Below are positions 1-8,545 of a stretch of DNA of 64,000 nt, one piece after another (within the stretch, counting starts at the first letter, position 1; the number at the start of each line of letters is the position of its first letter). Origin of the DNA: Gammaproteobacteria bacterium (GTDB lineage Bacteria; Pseudomonadota; Gammaproteobacteria; Xanthomonadales; SZUA-36); assembly GCA_030426265.1 (NCBI GenBank), contig JAUHYP010000005.1, forward strand, positions 62,001-126,000, given 5' to 3'. The notes beneath the pieces are model-generated. The model was given only the letters and a program-made list of their open reading frames with translations. It was not told where the DNA came from and made no database searches. Made by a program: the position numbers and the translations under genes.

Positions 1-323
1 CGGCCTCGGAGCTGGTGTTCAATCTCTGCAGCGACCCGCCGGAAGCCTTCGGGCGAACCGTGCTCGAGGCGCTCTACCTGGGACGGCCCGTGGTGGCCTG
101 GAACCACGGCGGGGTGGCGGAGATTCTCGCCGACATGTATCCCTTCGGCGCCGTGCCGCCGGACAATCCCGCCGCCCTGCGCGCGCAGACCGCGACCTTC
201 CTGCGTTCGGCGCCTCCGGTGGAGGAACGCAACGCCTACAGTCTCGAGGCATCGATGCAGCGCACCCTGGAGGTCTACCGATCGGTGCTGGCGGCGCGGG
301 CCGGAACGGAGAACCCATCATGA
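1..323 (+). CDS. Glycosyltransferase, C-terminal fragment (GT-B, family 4 type)
   Basis: This is the 3' end of a gene that starts left of the window; the reading frame is open from the first bases. About 105 residues remain. They hold the nucleotide-sugar binding part of a GT-B enzyme: the stretch DPPEAFGRTVLEAL followed by GRPVVAW and GGVAEI is the E-x7-E region typical of group 1 glycosyltransferases. It would act at the cytoplasmic face in assembly of a surface polysaccharide or LPS. Eleven bases separate it from the O-antigen ligase-like gene, so the two are probably co-transcribed. Donor and acceptor sugars cannot be read from the fragment. Confidence 0.85.
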   Translation, partial: ASELVFNLCSDPPEAFGRTVLEALYLGRPVVAWNHGGVAEILADMYPFGAVPPDNPAALRAQTATFLRSAPPVEERNAYSLEASMQRTLEVYRSVLAARAGTENPS

Positions 324-333
324 GGGGGATGCC

Positions 334-1653
334 ATGAAAGTACTGATCCGGAAGTTCCAGGCGGAATGGCCGGCCTGGACCGCCATCGCCTTCATCGCCC
401 TGCTGCCGCTGAACCGCTCGGAGATTCCGTTGCTGGTGTTCGCCTTCGCCATGCCGTTCCTGTGGTTCTCGAAGGGGCACGCGGAGCGGACGAAACGCGT
501 GTTCTTCCTGCTGCTTCCACTGTTCTTGTGCTTCTGGCTGCCGATGGTCTTTTCGGCCCTCGACTCCTATGACCCCTCCCGCAGCTGGGGCACCACCGCC
601 GGCGCGGTGCGCTACCTGCTTGCGGCGACGGCCATGGGGGTGCTGCTGCACCCGCGTTCCCTGCGCGGCAAGGTGCTGGCCTGGTCCGCCTTCATTCTCC
701 TGTTCTGGGCGGTGGACGGCTTCGTGCAGCTGATCTTCGGCTATGACCTGTTCGGCGTGCCCATCCATGGCGACCGCCTCAACGCGCTGTTTTTCAAGAA
801 GTACCAGTTCTATGGCCCGGTGATGGCCATGCTTTCGCCGTTGCTGCTCGAATACGCGCGGCGGCGCTGGAACGGCTGGGCCTGGGCCGCGGCCTTCGCC
901 ATCATCATGGGCGCGGTGATGATCGCCGGCATGCGTTCGGGCTGGGTGGCCATGGCCATGGTGATCGGGGTGTACGCCGTCTTGATGCTGCGCCGCGAGA
1001 ATCGCGAACTGCGCCGCATCACCCTGGCCATCCCCGCCATCGCGATCATCGTGGTGGCAGTGAGTTACGCCGTCTCGCCGCTGATCCAGGAGCGCGTGGC
1101 GCAGACACTCGCCCTGTCCCAGGGCACGACGGAGACCCTGGACCAGGCTTCTTCCAAGCGCGTGCCCATCTTTCGCGCTGCCCTGGCGATGTACCAGGAC
1201 CACCCGGTGAACGGTGTCGGTGTGCGCGCCTTCTCCGAGGCCTACCTTGAATACGCCGAGGCCGACGATCCCCACATTGCCTATCACGAGAAGGTGCTCG
1301 GCGAGCGCATCGGCGCCCGCCACGCGCACAACATCGTGCTGGAGGCGATGGCGGACATGGGCACGATCGGCGTGCTGGCGCTGGTCGCCGGATTCTGGTT
1401 CGGCCTGCGCCTGTGGCGCGGCATGACACCCGATCAGCGGCAGGAGGCGTTTCCCTTCGTGCTCGCCCTGGCCCTGGTGCTGTTCCCGGTGAACACGCAC
1501 TTTGCCATCTACGGCAAGTTCATCTCGTCCCTGGTGTGGGTGCTTGTGGGGCTGTGGGCCTCGGCCACCGAGCCGCCGGAGCGGCCCTGGCGGCGCCGGC
1601 CCAAAGCGCAACGAGAAGCGCAACGAAAGGATTCCGGCGACCGGACGACCTGA
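334..1653 (+). CDS. O-antigen ligase / polymerase family membrane protein (Wzy_C type)
   Basis: A 439-residue polytopic inner-membrane protein with about ten hydrophobic segments. A large loop after residue ~250 carries the family pattern: HPVNGVGVRAF, then HAHNIVLEAMADMGTIG, which resembles the periplasmic loop of WaaL/PglL/Wzy proteins. These either join polymerised O-antigen to lipid A-core or polymerise repeat units. A GAGGGGG ribosome binding site lies just before the ATG, overlapping the stop of the preceding glycosyltransferase. The C-terminus is very basic (RRRPKAQREAQRK). Neighbouring glycosyltransferase, FkbM, LpxL-like and WaaA genes fit a surface glycolipid locus. Ligase versus polymerase cannot be decided from sequence alone. 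Confidence 0.8.
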   Translation: MKVLIRKFQAEWPAWTAIAFIALLPLNRSEIPLLVFAFAMPFLWFSKGHAERTKRVFFLLLPLFLCFWLPMVFSALDSYDPSRSWGTTAGAVRYLLAATAMGVLLHPRSLRGKVLAWSAFILLFWAVDGFVQLIFGYDLFGVPIHGDRLNALFFKKYQFYGPVMAMLSPLLLEYARRRWNGWAWAAAFAIIMGAVMIAGMRSGWVAMAMVIGVYAVLMLRRENRELRRITLAIPAIAIIVVAVSYAVSPLIQERVAQTLALSQGTTETLDQASSKRVPIFRAALAMYQDHPVNGVGVRAFSEAYLEYAEADDPHIAYHEKVLGERIGARHAHNIVLEAMADMGTIGVLALVAGFWFGLRLWRGMTPDQRQEAFPFVLALALVLFPVNTHFAIYGKFISSLVWVLVGLWASATEPPERPWRRRPKAQREAQRKDSGDRTT

Positions 1654-1695
1654 GCGCCGAGTGGCCCCCATGGCGGCCGCGGTGGAATCGGACGC

Positions 1696-2520
1696 CTAGC
1701 GCTGGCGCTGCGGCTCGCGCAGCCACACGGTGTCGCGCTGCTCCGACAGGGCCGCGATGTCCTCCGTGCCGCAGGCAGCCCAGCCCTCGCCGTCGTGCAG
1801 GCTCGGCGACAAACCGACATCGGCAAGCGCCTCCAGCATGGCCTGTCCCTCCCCGGGCCCGTAGTACATCGGCGAATACTCCATCACCAGCGCCCGGATC
1901 CGTGGCAAGGCGGCGGCGGCGCCCCGGATCACCGCCGGCTCCAGTCCTTCCACGTCCAGTTTCACCAGCCAGATCGACCGGTCGTCGATTCCCGCCTCGC
2001 GCAGGTAATCGTCCAGGCGGGCGCGCGCCACGTCGACACGGCCCACCGCGCCGTCCAGCGGACGCAGGCTGTGCTTGCCGAGGTTGATGTCGCGGTAGCG
2101 GTGCAGGGTCGCGGTGCCGGATGCGTCCGCCAGGGCCAGCGGGCTGACGTGAACATCCTGCATGCCGTTGAGCGCCAGGTTTTCGTTCAGCAGGGCGCGG
2201 TTGTCCGGATCGGGCTCGAAGGCGTGGAGGGACAGGGCGCCACCCGACAGGCGGTGCAGCACCGTCGTGTACCAGCCCAGGTTGGCGCCGATGTCCAGGG
2301 CCAGGTGCCCCGGCTCCGGCGACGGCAATCGCTCGATCCAGTCGAGCACCCTGGGTTCGTGCACGCCGTACTTGAACAGCCGCCGGCCGACATCGTCACG
2401 GGCGGGTACCTCGAGCTTCAAGCCCAGGGGGAGGTCGTCCGCCAACAGGCGTGGCCGGCGCAGCACGCGCGCCTGCCAGAACCAGGACGCCTGGCGATGC
2501 CAGCCCCCGGTGGCGCTCAT
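1696..2520 (-). CDS. FkbM family SAM-dependent methyltransferase
   Basis: A 274-residue soluble protein. The SAM-binding motif I is ALDIGANLGWYT (about residues 90-105), followed by HAFEPDPDNRALLNENLALNG and later VKLDVEGLEPAVIRGA, the hallmark stretch of the FkbM family. Such enzymes O-methylate sugars or polyketides; beside LPS genes a methylated surface sugar is the natural guess. The ATG overlaps the stop of the upstream acyltransferase by four bases (ATGA), so the two are translationally coupled. The substrate is unknown. Confidence 0.85.
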   Translation of the reverse strand: MSATGGWHRQASWFWQARVLRRPRLLADDLPLGLKLEVPARDDVGRRLFKYGVHEPRVLDWIERLPSPEPGHLALDIGANLGWYTTVLHRLSGGALSLHAFEPDPDNRALLNENLALNGMQDVHVSPLALADASGTATLHRYRDINLGKHSLRPLDGAVGRVDVARARLDDYLREAGIDDRSIWLVKLDVEGLEPAVIRGAAAALPRIRALVMEYSPMYYGPGEGQAMLEALADVGLSPSLHDGEGWAACGTEDIAALSEQRDTVWLREPQRQR

Positions 2521-3485
2521 GGCGCGGTCGTTTCCTGCCGGGCGTACCGGGAATCACGGCCATAGAAATCCGGTTCGCCGGGCGGGCGGGTCTTGAAGCG
2601 CCGGTGCACCCACCAGTACTGCTCCGGCGCCTTGCGCACACCGGCTTCCAGCAGGGCGTTGACCCGCGCCAGGTCGGCCACGGGATCATCGGTCGGGAAG
2701 TTCTCGAGGGGCGGCGAGAGCTCCAGGATGTAGCGCCGCCGGTCTTCGTCCCACCGCGGCATCATGACGTGCACGGCGCAGCCGGTGAGTCTGGGCAGCC
2801 GGTGCGTGGCGAGCAGGGTCGCGGTCTCGACCCCGAAAAAGGGGGCGAACACGCTCTCCTGGGCGCCGAAATCCTGGTCCGGCGCAAACCACAGGACGCC
2901 GCCCTGCCGGAGGTGGCGCACGGCGGTTCGCAACTCACGCTTGGAGATCATGCCGATGGCATACCGCCGGCGGCCCCGGTTCTGGTACCACTCCATCACC
3001 GGGTCCCGCAGGGGACGGTAGAACCCGCAGCCGTCGATCTGTTCGCCGATCGCCCGCGCGCCCATTTCCAGGCAGGTCACGTGGCCGGTGACCAGTAGCG
3101 TGCCCCGGTCCGAGGCCCTGGCGGCCTCGATGTGCTCGGCGCCGTGCAACTCGACCAGGGAGGAGAGGTCCCGCGGACGTCCGGCCCAGCACCAGGCCGT
3201 TTCCACGAGCATCTGCGCCAGGTAATGAAAGGTCCCGCGCAGCAGGGCCTCACGCGCCTCAGGCCCGAGTTCGGGCAGGCAGACGTCGATGTTGCGCTCG
3301 GCAATGCGCCGACGAGAGGACAGGAAGCGCGCCATCAACGGGCCCAGGGGCGCGACCAGGGCCCGGCCTACGGGTCGCGGCAGGTGGCCGAGCGCCCACA
3401 GGCAGGCGACGCGGAACCAACCGCCCCAGTGCCGGGGCGCGAAGGAGGGACGCGCCAGCTGTTCGGTTTTCCAGCCGGATTTCAT
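2517..3485 (-). CDS. Lipid A biosynthesis acyltransferase family protein (LpxL/HtrB-like)
   Basis: A 322-residue member of the LpxL/LpxM family, which moves acyl chains from acyl-ACP to lipid A precursors at the inner membrane. The catalytic H-x4-E motif is GHVTCLE (H135, E140). Other family landmarks are FYRPLRDPVMEW, the WFAPDQDFG block and the C-terminal QYWWVHRRFKTRP. An amphipathic or membrane-anchoring N-terminus precedes the domain. It heads a two-gene minus-strand operon with the FkbM gene and is divergent from waaA, which supports a role in lipid A maturation. Whether it adds the first or second secondary chain is not resolved, so no specific symbol is given. Confidence 0.88.
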   Translation of the reverse strand: MKSGWKTEQLARPSFAPRHWGGWFRVACLWALGHLPRPVGRALVAPLGPLMARFLSSRRRIAERNIDVCLPELGPEAREALLRGTFHYLAQMLVETAWCWAGRPRDLSSLVELHGAEHIEAARASDRGTLLVTGHVTCLEMGARAIGEQIDGCGFYRPLRDPVMEWYQNRGRRRYAIGMISKRELRTAVRHLRQGGVLWFAPDQDFGAQESVFAPFFGVETATLLATHRLPRLTGCAVHVMMPRWDEDRRRYILELSPPLENFPTDDPVADLARVNALLEAGVRKAPEQYWWVHRRFKTRPPGEPDFYGRDSRYARQETTAP

Positions 3486-3518
3486 GGGGGCATTGTCGGG
3501 GATGAGAGGCGCCCTTGC

Positions 3519-3524
3519 TATAAT
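3519..3524 (+). promoter_or_regulatory. Extended -10 element upstream of waaA
   Basis: TATAAT preceded by TGC (TGCTATAAT) lies 26 bases before the waaA ATG. No good TTGACA-like -35 sits at 17 bases; the extended TGn element could compensate. This is a match by eye only. Confidence 0.5.
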
Positions 3525-3550
3525 CCCGACGTCAGCGCGCCGGAGCCTCC

Positions 3551-4825
3551 ATGCGATCGCTCTACTCCCTGCTTGTGGCCCTCGCCACGCCGGCCTTTCT
3601 CGCCTACTTCGCCTTTCGTGGCCTGCGCGACCGCCGCTACCTGTCGCGCTGGGGAGAGCGCCTCGGCTGGCGGGCGGCGCCGGAAGGGCCTTTCGATTTC
3701 CTGCTGCACGCCGCTTCGCTGGGCGAGGTGAATGCGGCCATGCCCCTGCTGGACAGCCTGCTGGAGCGCGACCCGGCGCCGCGCCTCCTGGTGACCACCA
3801 TGACGCCCACCGGCAGCGCGCGGGTCCTGGAGCTCTACGGGGATCGCGTCGCGCACTGCTACCTGCCCATGGATCTGCCGGGCGCCATGCGACGCCTGCT
3901 GCGCCAGGCCCGACCCCGACAACTGGTGGTGGTGGAAACGGAGATCTGGCCCAACCTCTTTGCCGCCGCCAGGCGCCAGGAACTGCCGCTGGTGGTGGCC
4001 AATGCCCGGCTGACCCGCAAATCGGAACAGGGCTACCGGCGGCTGGGAAGGCTGATGGGCCCCGCGCTGCGCTGCGCCAACGCCATCCTGGCCCAGGGCT
4101 CGAGGGACGCCGCCCGCTTCATTCGCTGCGGCGCCGATCCAGACCGGGTCAGCGTCAGTGGCAATCTCAAGTTCGACATCCGCCTGCCGGCCAGCCTGCT
4201 GGAAACCGGCGACCTGCTGCGCGCGGCCTGGGGACAGGAACGGCCCGTCCTGGTGGTCGGCAGCACCCACGAAGGCGACGAGGCCGTCCTGTTCCCGGCG
4301 TTTCTCGAATTGCTGCAACAGCATCCGCAGGCCCTGCTGGTGCTGGCGCCCCGGCATCCCGAGCGGTTCGCCCGCGCCGCCCAGGACGCCTCGGCCGCGG
4401 GGCTGGCGGTGGCACGCCGCAGCGACTCGCGCTTTCCCGGCCCGGCCAACTGCCTCGTGCTCGACACCATGGGCGAATTGCTGGACTACTACGCGGCCGC
4501 CGACGTGGCGTTCGTGGGCGGCACCATCGCCGAGGTCGGCGGGCACAACCTGCTGGAGCCGGCGGCGCTGGGAAAACCCGTGCTGTTCGGCCCGCACACG
4601 GCACACGTGCGAGATACCGCCACGCGCCTGCTCGAAAGCGGCGCCGCCCGTCGCGTACTGACCGTGGCCGACGTGGTGGAAACGGTCGATCCGCTGTTCA
4701 CCCACCCCGCAACCCGTGACCGCATGGGCCAGGCCGGCCTCGCGCTGGTCGAACAGGGCCGCGGCGCCCTGCAACGCACCCTCGACACCCTGGACGCCCT
4801 CGCGCCGGAGCGGTCGGACGCCTGA
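3551..4825 (+). CDS. waaA: 3-deoxy-D-manno-octulosonic acid (Kdo) transferase
   Basis: A 424-residue GT-B enzyme that transfers Kdo from CMP-Kdo to lipid IVA at the cytoplasmic face of the inner membrane. It has an N-terminal membrane anchor (residues ~3-20), the RWGERLG segment, and HAASLGEV with E59 matching the catalytic base of the family. Further landmarks are METEIWPNL-type VETEIWPN, LKFDI, VGSTHEGDEAVL and GGHNLLEPAALGKPVLFGPHT. Length is as expected (E. coli protein 425 residues). It is divergent from the lipid A acyltransferase gene, and a bidirectional terminator follows it. Confidence 0.97.
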   Translation: MRSLYSLLVALATPAFLAYFAFRGLRDRRYLSRWGERLGWRAAPEGPFDFLLHAASLGEVNAAMPLLDSLLERDPAPRLLVTTMTPTGSARVLELYGDRVAHCYLPMDLPGAMRRLLRQARPRQLVVVETEIWPNLFAAARRQELPLVVANARLTRKSEQGYRRLGRLMGPALRCANAILAQGSRDAARFIRCGADPDRVSVSGNLKFDIRLPASLLETGDLLRAAWGQERPVLVVGSTHEGDEAVLFPAFLELLQQHPQALLVLAPRHPERFARAAQDASAAGLAVARRSDSRFPGPANCLVLDTMGELLDYYAAADVAFVGGTIAEVGGHNLLEPAALGKPVLFGPHTAHVRDTATRLLESGAARRVLTVADVVETVDPLFTHPATRDRMGQAGLALVEQGRGALQRTLDTLDALAPERSDA

Positions 4826-4832
4826 AACGAAA

Positions 4833-4854
4833 AACCCCGGCCGGGACCGGGGTT
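4833..4854. terminator. Bidirectional terminator between waaA and tolC
   Basis: Perfect 8-bp inverted repeat AACCCCGG / CCGGGGTT with a six-base loop, preceded by an A-run on the plus strand and followed by TTCGTCG. It lies between two convergent genes, so it can serve both. Confidence 0.75.
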
Positions 4855-4880
4855 CGTCGTTCAGCTCTTTGGCGCGCGGC

Positions 4881-6245
4881 TCACTCCAGGATCTGGTTCA
4901 CCCGGCGCAGGTCTTCCTCGGTCAACAGGCCCGCGGCCAGCTTCAGGCGCAGGTGGTTGAGGATGTAGGCGTGGCGCGCGGCCGAGTTGTCGCGGGCGGC
5001 GCCGTAGAAGCGCTGCTGGGCCAGCAGCACGTCCACGATGGTGCGGGTGCCCACCTCGAAACCGGCCTGGGTGGCCTCCAGTGCGCTTTCACCCGAGATC
5101 AGGGCCTGCCCGAAGGCCTGCACCTGCTCGATGCCGGCAATCACGGCCCGGAAGGCGTCACGCGTCTGGCGCATGGTCAGGCGCTGCTGCTCTTCCAAGT
5201 CCTGCTGAACGGCGCCGAGTTCGTAGCGCGCCTGGCGGGTGCGCGAAGTCACCGCGCCGCCCTGGTAGATCGGCACGCGCAGGGTCAGGCCGTAGCTCAG
5301 GTCGTCGGACTGCAGGTCCGTGGTTCCGATCGGGTTCTGGAAGTCGTCGCGGATGACGTACTCGTTGTTGGTGAACTCGGAGTAGCCGGCCGAGAAGTTC
5401 AGGGTCGGGAAATGGCCCGAACGCTGAAGGGCGACGTTGGCGTCGGCGATGTCGACGGAATACCGGCGGGTGATGACCACCGGGTTGCTCTGCAGGGCCG
5501 TGTTCACCCACTCCTCGATGTTGTTCGGGTCCGGGTCGACCAGCGGCAGCTCTTCCTGCAGGGCGTCCACTTCCTCGAAGTACTGGCCCGTGATCTGGCG
5601 CAGGCCTTCGCGGGCGTCGGACAGGTTGTTGCGCGAAACGATGGCCTGGGCGCGGGCGTTGTCATAGCTGGCGCGGGCCTCGTACACGTCGGTGATCGCG
5701 GTCAGGCCCACTTCGAACTTCTGCTCGGCCTGCTCGAACTGCCGCTGCAGGGCCAGTTCCTCGGCCTCGGCGAAGATCACGCGGTCGCTGGCGGTCAGCA
5801 CGTCGAAATAGGCGACGGCCACCCGGACCAGGAAGTCCTGGTAGGCGGTCTGGTAGATCGCCTCGGCCTGGCTGACCTGGCCCCGGGCGATGTCGAGCGT
5901 TTCGAAGTTGGCCTGGTCGTAGATCACCTGGTTGAGGCTCGCGCCCCAGTTTTCGCTGTCCACGTCCTGGTCGGAGACTTCGACACCGGCCACGGACACC
6001 TGGCCATTGCCGCGGTCGAGGCCGGCGCTGGCGCCGATGTTCGGCAGCAGGTTGGCCCAGGCCTGGCGCTCGTTCTCACCGGTGGCGTCACGGCGGAAGG
6101 CCGCAGCCTGCAGCACCGGGTCGTTCTTCAGGGCCAGGTCGTGTACGCCGATGAGGTCGACTGCGGCCGCCGGTGTGCTCAGGGCCAGGGCCGACAGGGT
6201 CGCGGCGTATAACAGGGTTTTCCCCGGGGTGGACAGGATGGACAT
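4881..6245 (-). CDS. tolC: TolC family outer-membrane efflux channel
   Basis: A 454-residue outer-membrane channel for type I secretion and tripartite efflux. I start at the ATG at 6245 (MSILSTPGKTLL) because GGAG lies six bases upstream; an upstream TTG would add four residues. A Sec signal peptide ends near TPAAA. The mature part shows the duplicated TolC plan: long coiled-coil stretches rich in Q and E (for example residues ~130-230 and ~340-410) around barrel segments, with VNTALQSNPV at the start of the second half. Eight bases or so separate it from the Pcm-like gene upstream, a common gammaproteobacterial arrangement. It could serve the ABC/adaptor operon at 12-17 kb, which lacks its own channel. 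Confidence 0.93.
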   Translation of the reverse strand: MSILSTPGKTLLYAATLSALALSTPAAAVDLIGVHDLALKNDPVLQAAAFRRDATGENERQAWANLLPNIGASAGLDRGNGQVSVAGVEVSDQDVDSENWGASLNQVIYDQANFETLDIARGQVSQAEAIYQTAYQDFLVRVAVAYFDVLTASDRVIFAEAEELALQRQFEQAEQKFEVGLTAITDVYEARASYDNARAQAIVSRNNLSDAREGLRQITGQYFEEVDALQEELPLVDPDPNNIEEWVNTALQSNPVVITRRYSVDIADANVALQRSGHFPTLNFSAGYSEFTNNEYVIRDDFQNPIGTTDLQSDDLSYGLTLRVPIYQGGAVTSRTRQARYELGAVQQDLEEQQRLTMRQTRDAFRAVIAGIEQVQAFGQALISGESALEATQAGFEVGTRTIVDVLLAQQRFYGAARDNSAARHAYILNHLRLKLAAGLLTEEDLRRVNQILE

Positions 6246-6265
6246 ATTGGACTCCAAGAAAAGGA

Positions 6266-6937
6266 TCAGAATTCGAATTCAGGCGGCGCTACCGAGTGCG
6301 CCAGGGGCGGCAGGTCGGTCTCGAACAGGCTCTCTCGGCGCCATTCGGTCGCCCCGAGCCGGGTCAGCAGCACGGCTTCCATCGCCGGCGACTCCCCCTC
6401 GATGCAAAACAGTCGCCCGCCCGGGTTCACCCAACCCTGGAAGGCTTCGGGAATTTTCGGTACCGAGCCGGTCACCACCACCACGTCCTGGGCGTGGTCG
6501 GGCTGCCAGCCGTTCATGACGTCACCGGTGAACAGTTCCACGTTGGTGTCGCCACGCTCCTCCAACCGTCGCTGCACGGCCGCGGTGAAGTCATCAAAGA
6601 TGTCCACGCTGACCACGCCACTGGCGAGCTGCGCCAGGCAGGCGGTGATGAAACCGCTGCCCGTGCCGATTTCCAGCACCGTCTCACCCGGCTGGATGTC
6701 GACCGCCTGCAGCATGCGGCCCTCGACCACCGGCTTCATCATCACTTCGCCGTGTTCCAGCGGGATGTTGATGTCAGCGAAGGCCATCTTGCGGTAGCGC
6801 ACGGGAACGAAGTCCTCGCGCTGGATGCGTTCGAACAGGGCCAACACCCGGGCGTCGAGGACCTCCCAGGGGCGCACCTGTTGCTCCACCATGTTCCGGC
6901 GGGCCTGTTCGAAGTTCAGACTCATTATCGCCAACAC
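6266..6937 (-). CDS. Protein-L-isoaspartate O-methyltransferase family protein
   Basis: A 223-residue class I SAM-dependent methyltransferase of the PCMT family. It has MVEQQVRPWEVLD near the N-terminus, RYRKMAFADINIPLEHGEVMMKP, the SAM motif VLEIGTGSGFITACLAQLA, and VVVTGSVPKIPEAF in place of the canonical post-motif I region. It belongs to the short pcm-like group often found upstream of tolC rather than the stress-repair pcm next to surE. True enzymes repair isoaspartyl residues; whether this paralogue does so is uncertain. It is co-transcribed with tolC. Confidence 0.85.
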   Translation of the reverse strand: MLAIMSLNFEQARRNMVEQQVRPWEVLDARVLALFERIQREDFVPVRYRKMAFADINIPLEHGEVMMKPVVEGRMLQAVDIQPGETVLEIGTGSGFITACLAQLASGVVSVDIFDDFTAAVQRRLEERGDTNVELFTGDVMNGWQPDHAQDVVVVTGSVPKIPEAFQGWVNPGGRLFCIEGESPAMEAVLLTRLGATEWRRESLFETDLPPLAHSVAPPEFEF

Positions 6938-7131
6938 CTAAGGTTGTGGCCCGTGAAAGGCTCTTTTTCGGGGAGGCAAAGGTTAAGCCCTGCACCCCCA
7001 CCAGGCAAGGAACAGCTTGCCGTTCCGGCCCTGTGGCCTGAAGTGCCATTGGTCATCTTGGCGCCCTGCGTTACCCTCTTCCTCCTTTGACGACCGAATG
7101 CGGATGAAAGTTACCGAATGAAATTCCGGTC

Positions 7132-7659
7132 ATGAATACTGACAGCGAAAAACAGGACCGGTTCGAGGCGCTGGCCCGCGCGTATGGCGCGGATCTGTAT
7201 CGCTTTGGTCTGTGGCTGTGCGGCGACGAGGCGCTGGCCCGGGACCTGGTGCAGGAAACCTTCCTGCGGGCCTGGCGTGCGCTGGACAGCCTCAAGGACG
7301 AAGGTGCCGCCAAGAGCTGGCTGATCACCATCCTGCGGCGGGAATGGGCGCGGACCTTCGAGCGCAAGACCCCGGGGTTCACGAACATCGAGGCCCTGGA
7401 GCTGGAAGACGCGGACGAACCGGCGCCGGAAGAGCGTCTCGAACGCGAGCAGTTGCGCGGCGCCATGCTTTCTCTCGCCCCGCGGTACCGGGAGCCCCTG
7501 CTGCTGCAGGTGCTGTTCGGCTACAGCTGCGAGGAGATCGCCTCGATGCTGGGCATCGGCAAGGGCGCGGTGATGACGCAGCTGTTTCGCGCGCGGGAAC
7601 AGGTGAAGGAAAAACTGCAGCGCGATGGTTTGACGGGGAATTTGAATGAACGCTTCTGA
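7132..7659 (+). CDS. ECF-type RNA polymerase sigma factor
   Basis: A 175-residue sigma-70 family protein of the extracytoplasmic function group. Region 2 is seen in FGLWLCGDEALARDLVQETFLRAWRAL (about residues 24-50) and region 4 in LLLQVLFGYSCEEIASMLGIGKGAVMTQLFRAREQ (about 122-157), a helix-turn-helix that reads the -35 element. Regions 1 and 3 are absent, as usual. Its stop overlaps the start of the next gene by 14 bases; that gene encodes a membrane protein with a short cytoplasmic head, the layout of an anti-sigma factor. The target regulon cannot be read from the window. Confidence 0.92.
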   Translation: MNTDSEKQDRFEALARAYGADLYRFGLWLCGDEALARDLVQETFLRAWRALDSLKDEGAAKSWLITILRREWARTFERKTPGFTNIEALELEDADEPAPEERLEREQLRGAMLSLAPRYREPLLLQVLFGYSCEEIASMLGIGKGAVMTQLFRAREQVKEKLQRDGLTGNLNERF

Positions 7660-8398
7660 ATTCGAGCAGGCACTGGGCGCGGCCCCTCGGGAGACCGCCG
7701 AGGCCCGGCGCACCGGTGATGCCGACCCCGCCCGGGACGCGGCGGTGGCCGATGCCCTGGCCTTCGAGGACCGTCTCGAGGCCGCCCTGCGCGTGGCCGT
7801 CGACGAGGAGGCCCTGCTCGCCGGCATCCTGGAGGTCCAAAAGGCGGACCGAAACAGCGACGCGGTCTCCCCGGACCCGGACTCCGCACCGGAACGACGC
7901 GGCCTGCCCGGCTGGCTGGCCATGGCTGCGAGCGTCTTCGTCATCGCCGGCGTGGTCGCCGTCCTGCTGTGGCCGTCGCCGCCGCCACAGGATCTGGGCG
8001 AGTACGTTCGCAGCCACTACCTGCACGACGGCCCCGATGTCCTGGCGCGCGCGGACCAGGGCATGGAAGCCGGCGAGGTCGACGCCCTGTTCGCCGCCCT
8101 GGGCGCCGAGGCCGGACCGGAGTTCACCGCAGGCGTCCGGTACGCGAAGTTCTGTCCCACCCCGGACGGGCGGGGCGCGCACATGGTCCTGGGCACCTCG
8201 GAAGGCCCGGTGACGGTGATCTACATGCCGAATATCGAGGTCGACGGCCCCGTGCTGCTCGAATTCGACGACGTCCAGGCCCAGGTGGTCGCCCTGTCCC
8301 GTGGGTCGGCGGCCATCATCGGCGCCGGCGAAGGCGCGATGCGGGAGCTCAAGACCCGCCTCGAGACCGGCATCCGGCCGCTGGCCGCGGACGCCTGA
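7646..8398 (+). CDS. DUF3379 family single-pass membrane protein, likely anti-sigma partner
   Basis: A 250-residue protein with an acidic N-terminal cytoplasmic part (1-~90), one membrane segment (GWLAMAASVFVIAGVVAVLLW, ~91-112) and a periplasmic domain. The latter holds VRYAKFCPTPDG, HMVLGTSEGPVTVIYMPN and a final SRGSAAIIG stretch, which I recognise as the DUF3379 pattern. Proteins of this family usually sit directly after an ECF sigma factor, as here with a 14-base overlap. Role as a sigma-sequestering membrane sensor is inference; no zinc-binding anti-sigma H-x3-C-x2-C motif is present. A strong hairpin follows the stop. Confidence 0.75.
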   Translation: MNASEFEQALGAAPRETAEARRTGDADPARDAAVADALAFEDRLEAALRVAVDEEALLAGILEVQKADRNSDAVSPDPDSAPERRGLPGWLAMAASVFVIAGVVAVLLWPSPPPQDLGEYVRSHYLHDGPDVLARADQGMEAGEVDALFAALGAEAGPEFTAGVRYAKFCPTPDGRGAHMVLGTSEGPVTVIYMPNIEVDGPVLLEFDDVQAQVVALSRGSAAIIGAGEGAMRELKTRLETGIRPLAADA

Positions 8399-8399
8399 A

Positions 8400-8436
8400 C
8401 CGACCGGCGCCCTCCTGCGGGCGCCGGTCGGAGTTT
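8400..8436 (+). terminator. Rho-independent-like terminator after sigma/DUF3379 operon
   Basis: A perfect 13-bp stem (8400-8412 with 8419-8431) around the loop TCCTGC, directly after the stop codon, followed by AGTTTG. The T-run is short, but the stem is very stable. A second smaller hairpin (GCCCGG/CCGGGC) follows. Confidence 0.7.
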
Positions 8437-8545
8437 GCGCCCGGCCTCCGGGCGGGCAGCTGCGCAATCACAACTTCCGGCACTTCAGGCCTCACCGGCT
8501 TCTGCTAAGGTTACTAGCCCCGGTTCACGAGGCCTCGCGCGCGCC

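Noticed and set aside
19-1671. Long antisense open frame (550 codons) opposite the O-antigen ligase-like gene, and many similar ones through the window
   Set aside because: High GC removes stop codons from the antisense and shifted frames; these translations are rich in R, H, Q, G and A, match no family and run against clearly recognised genes.
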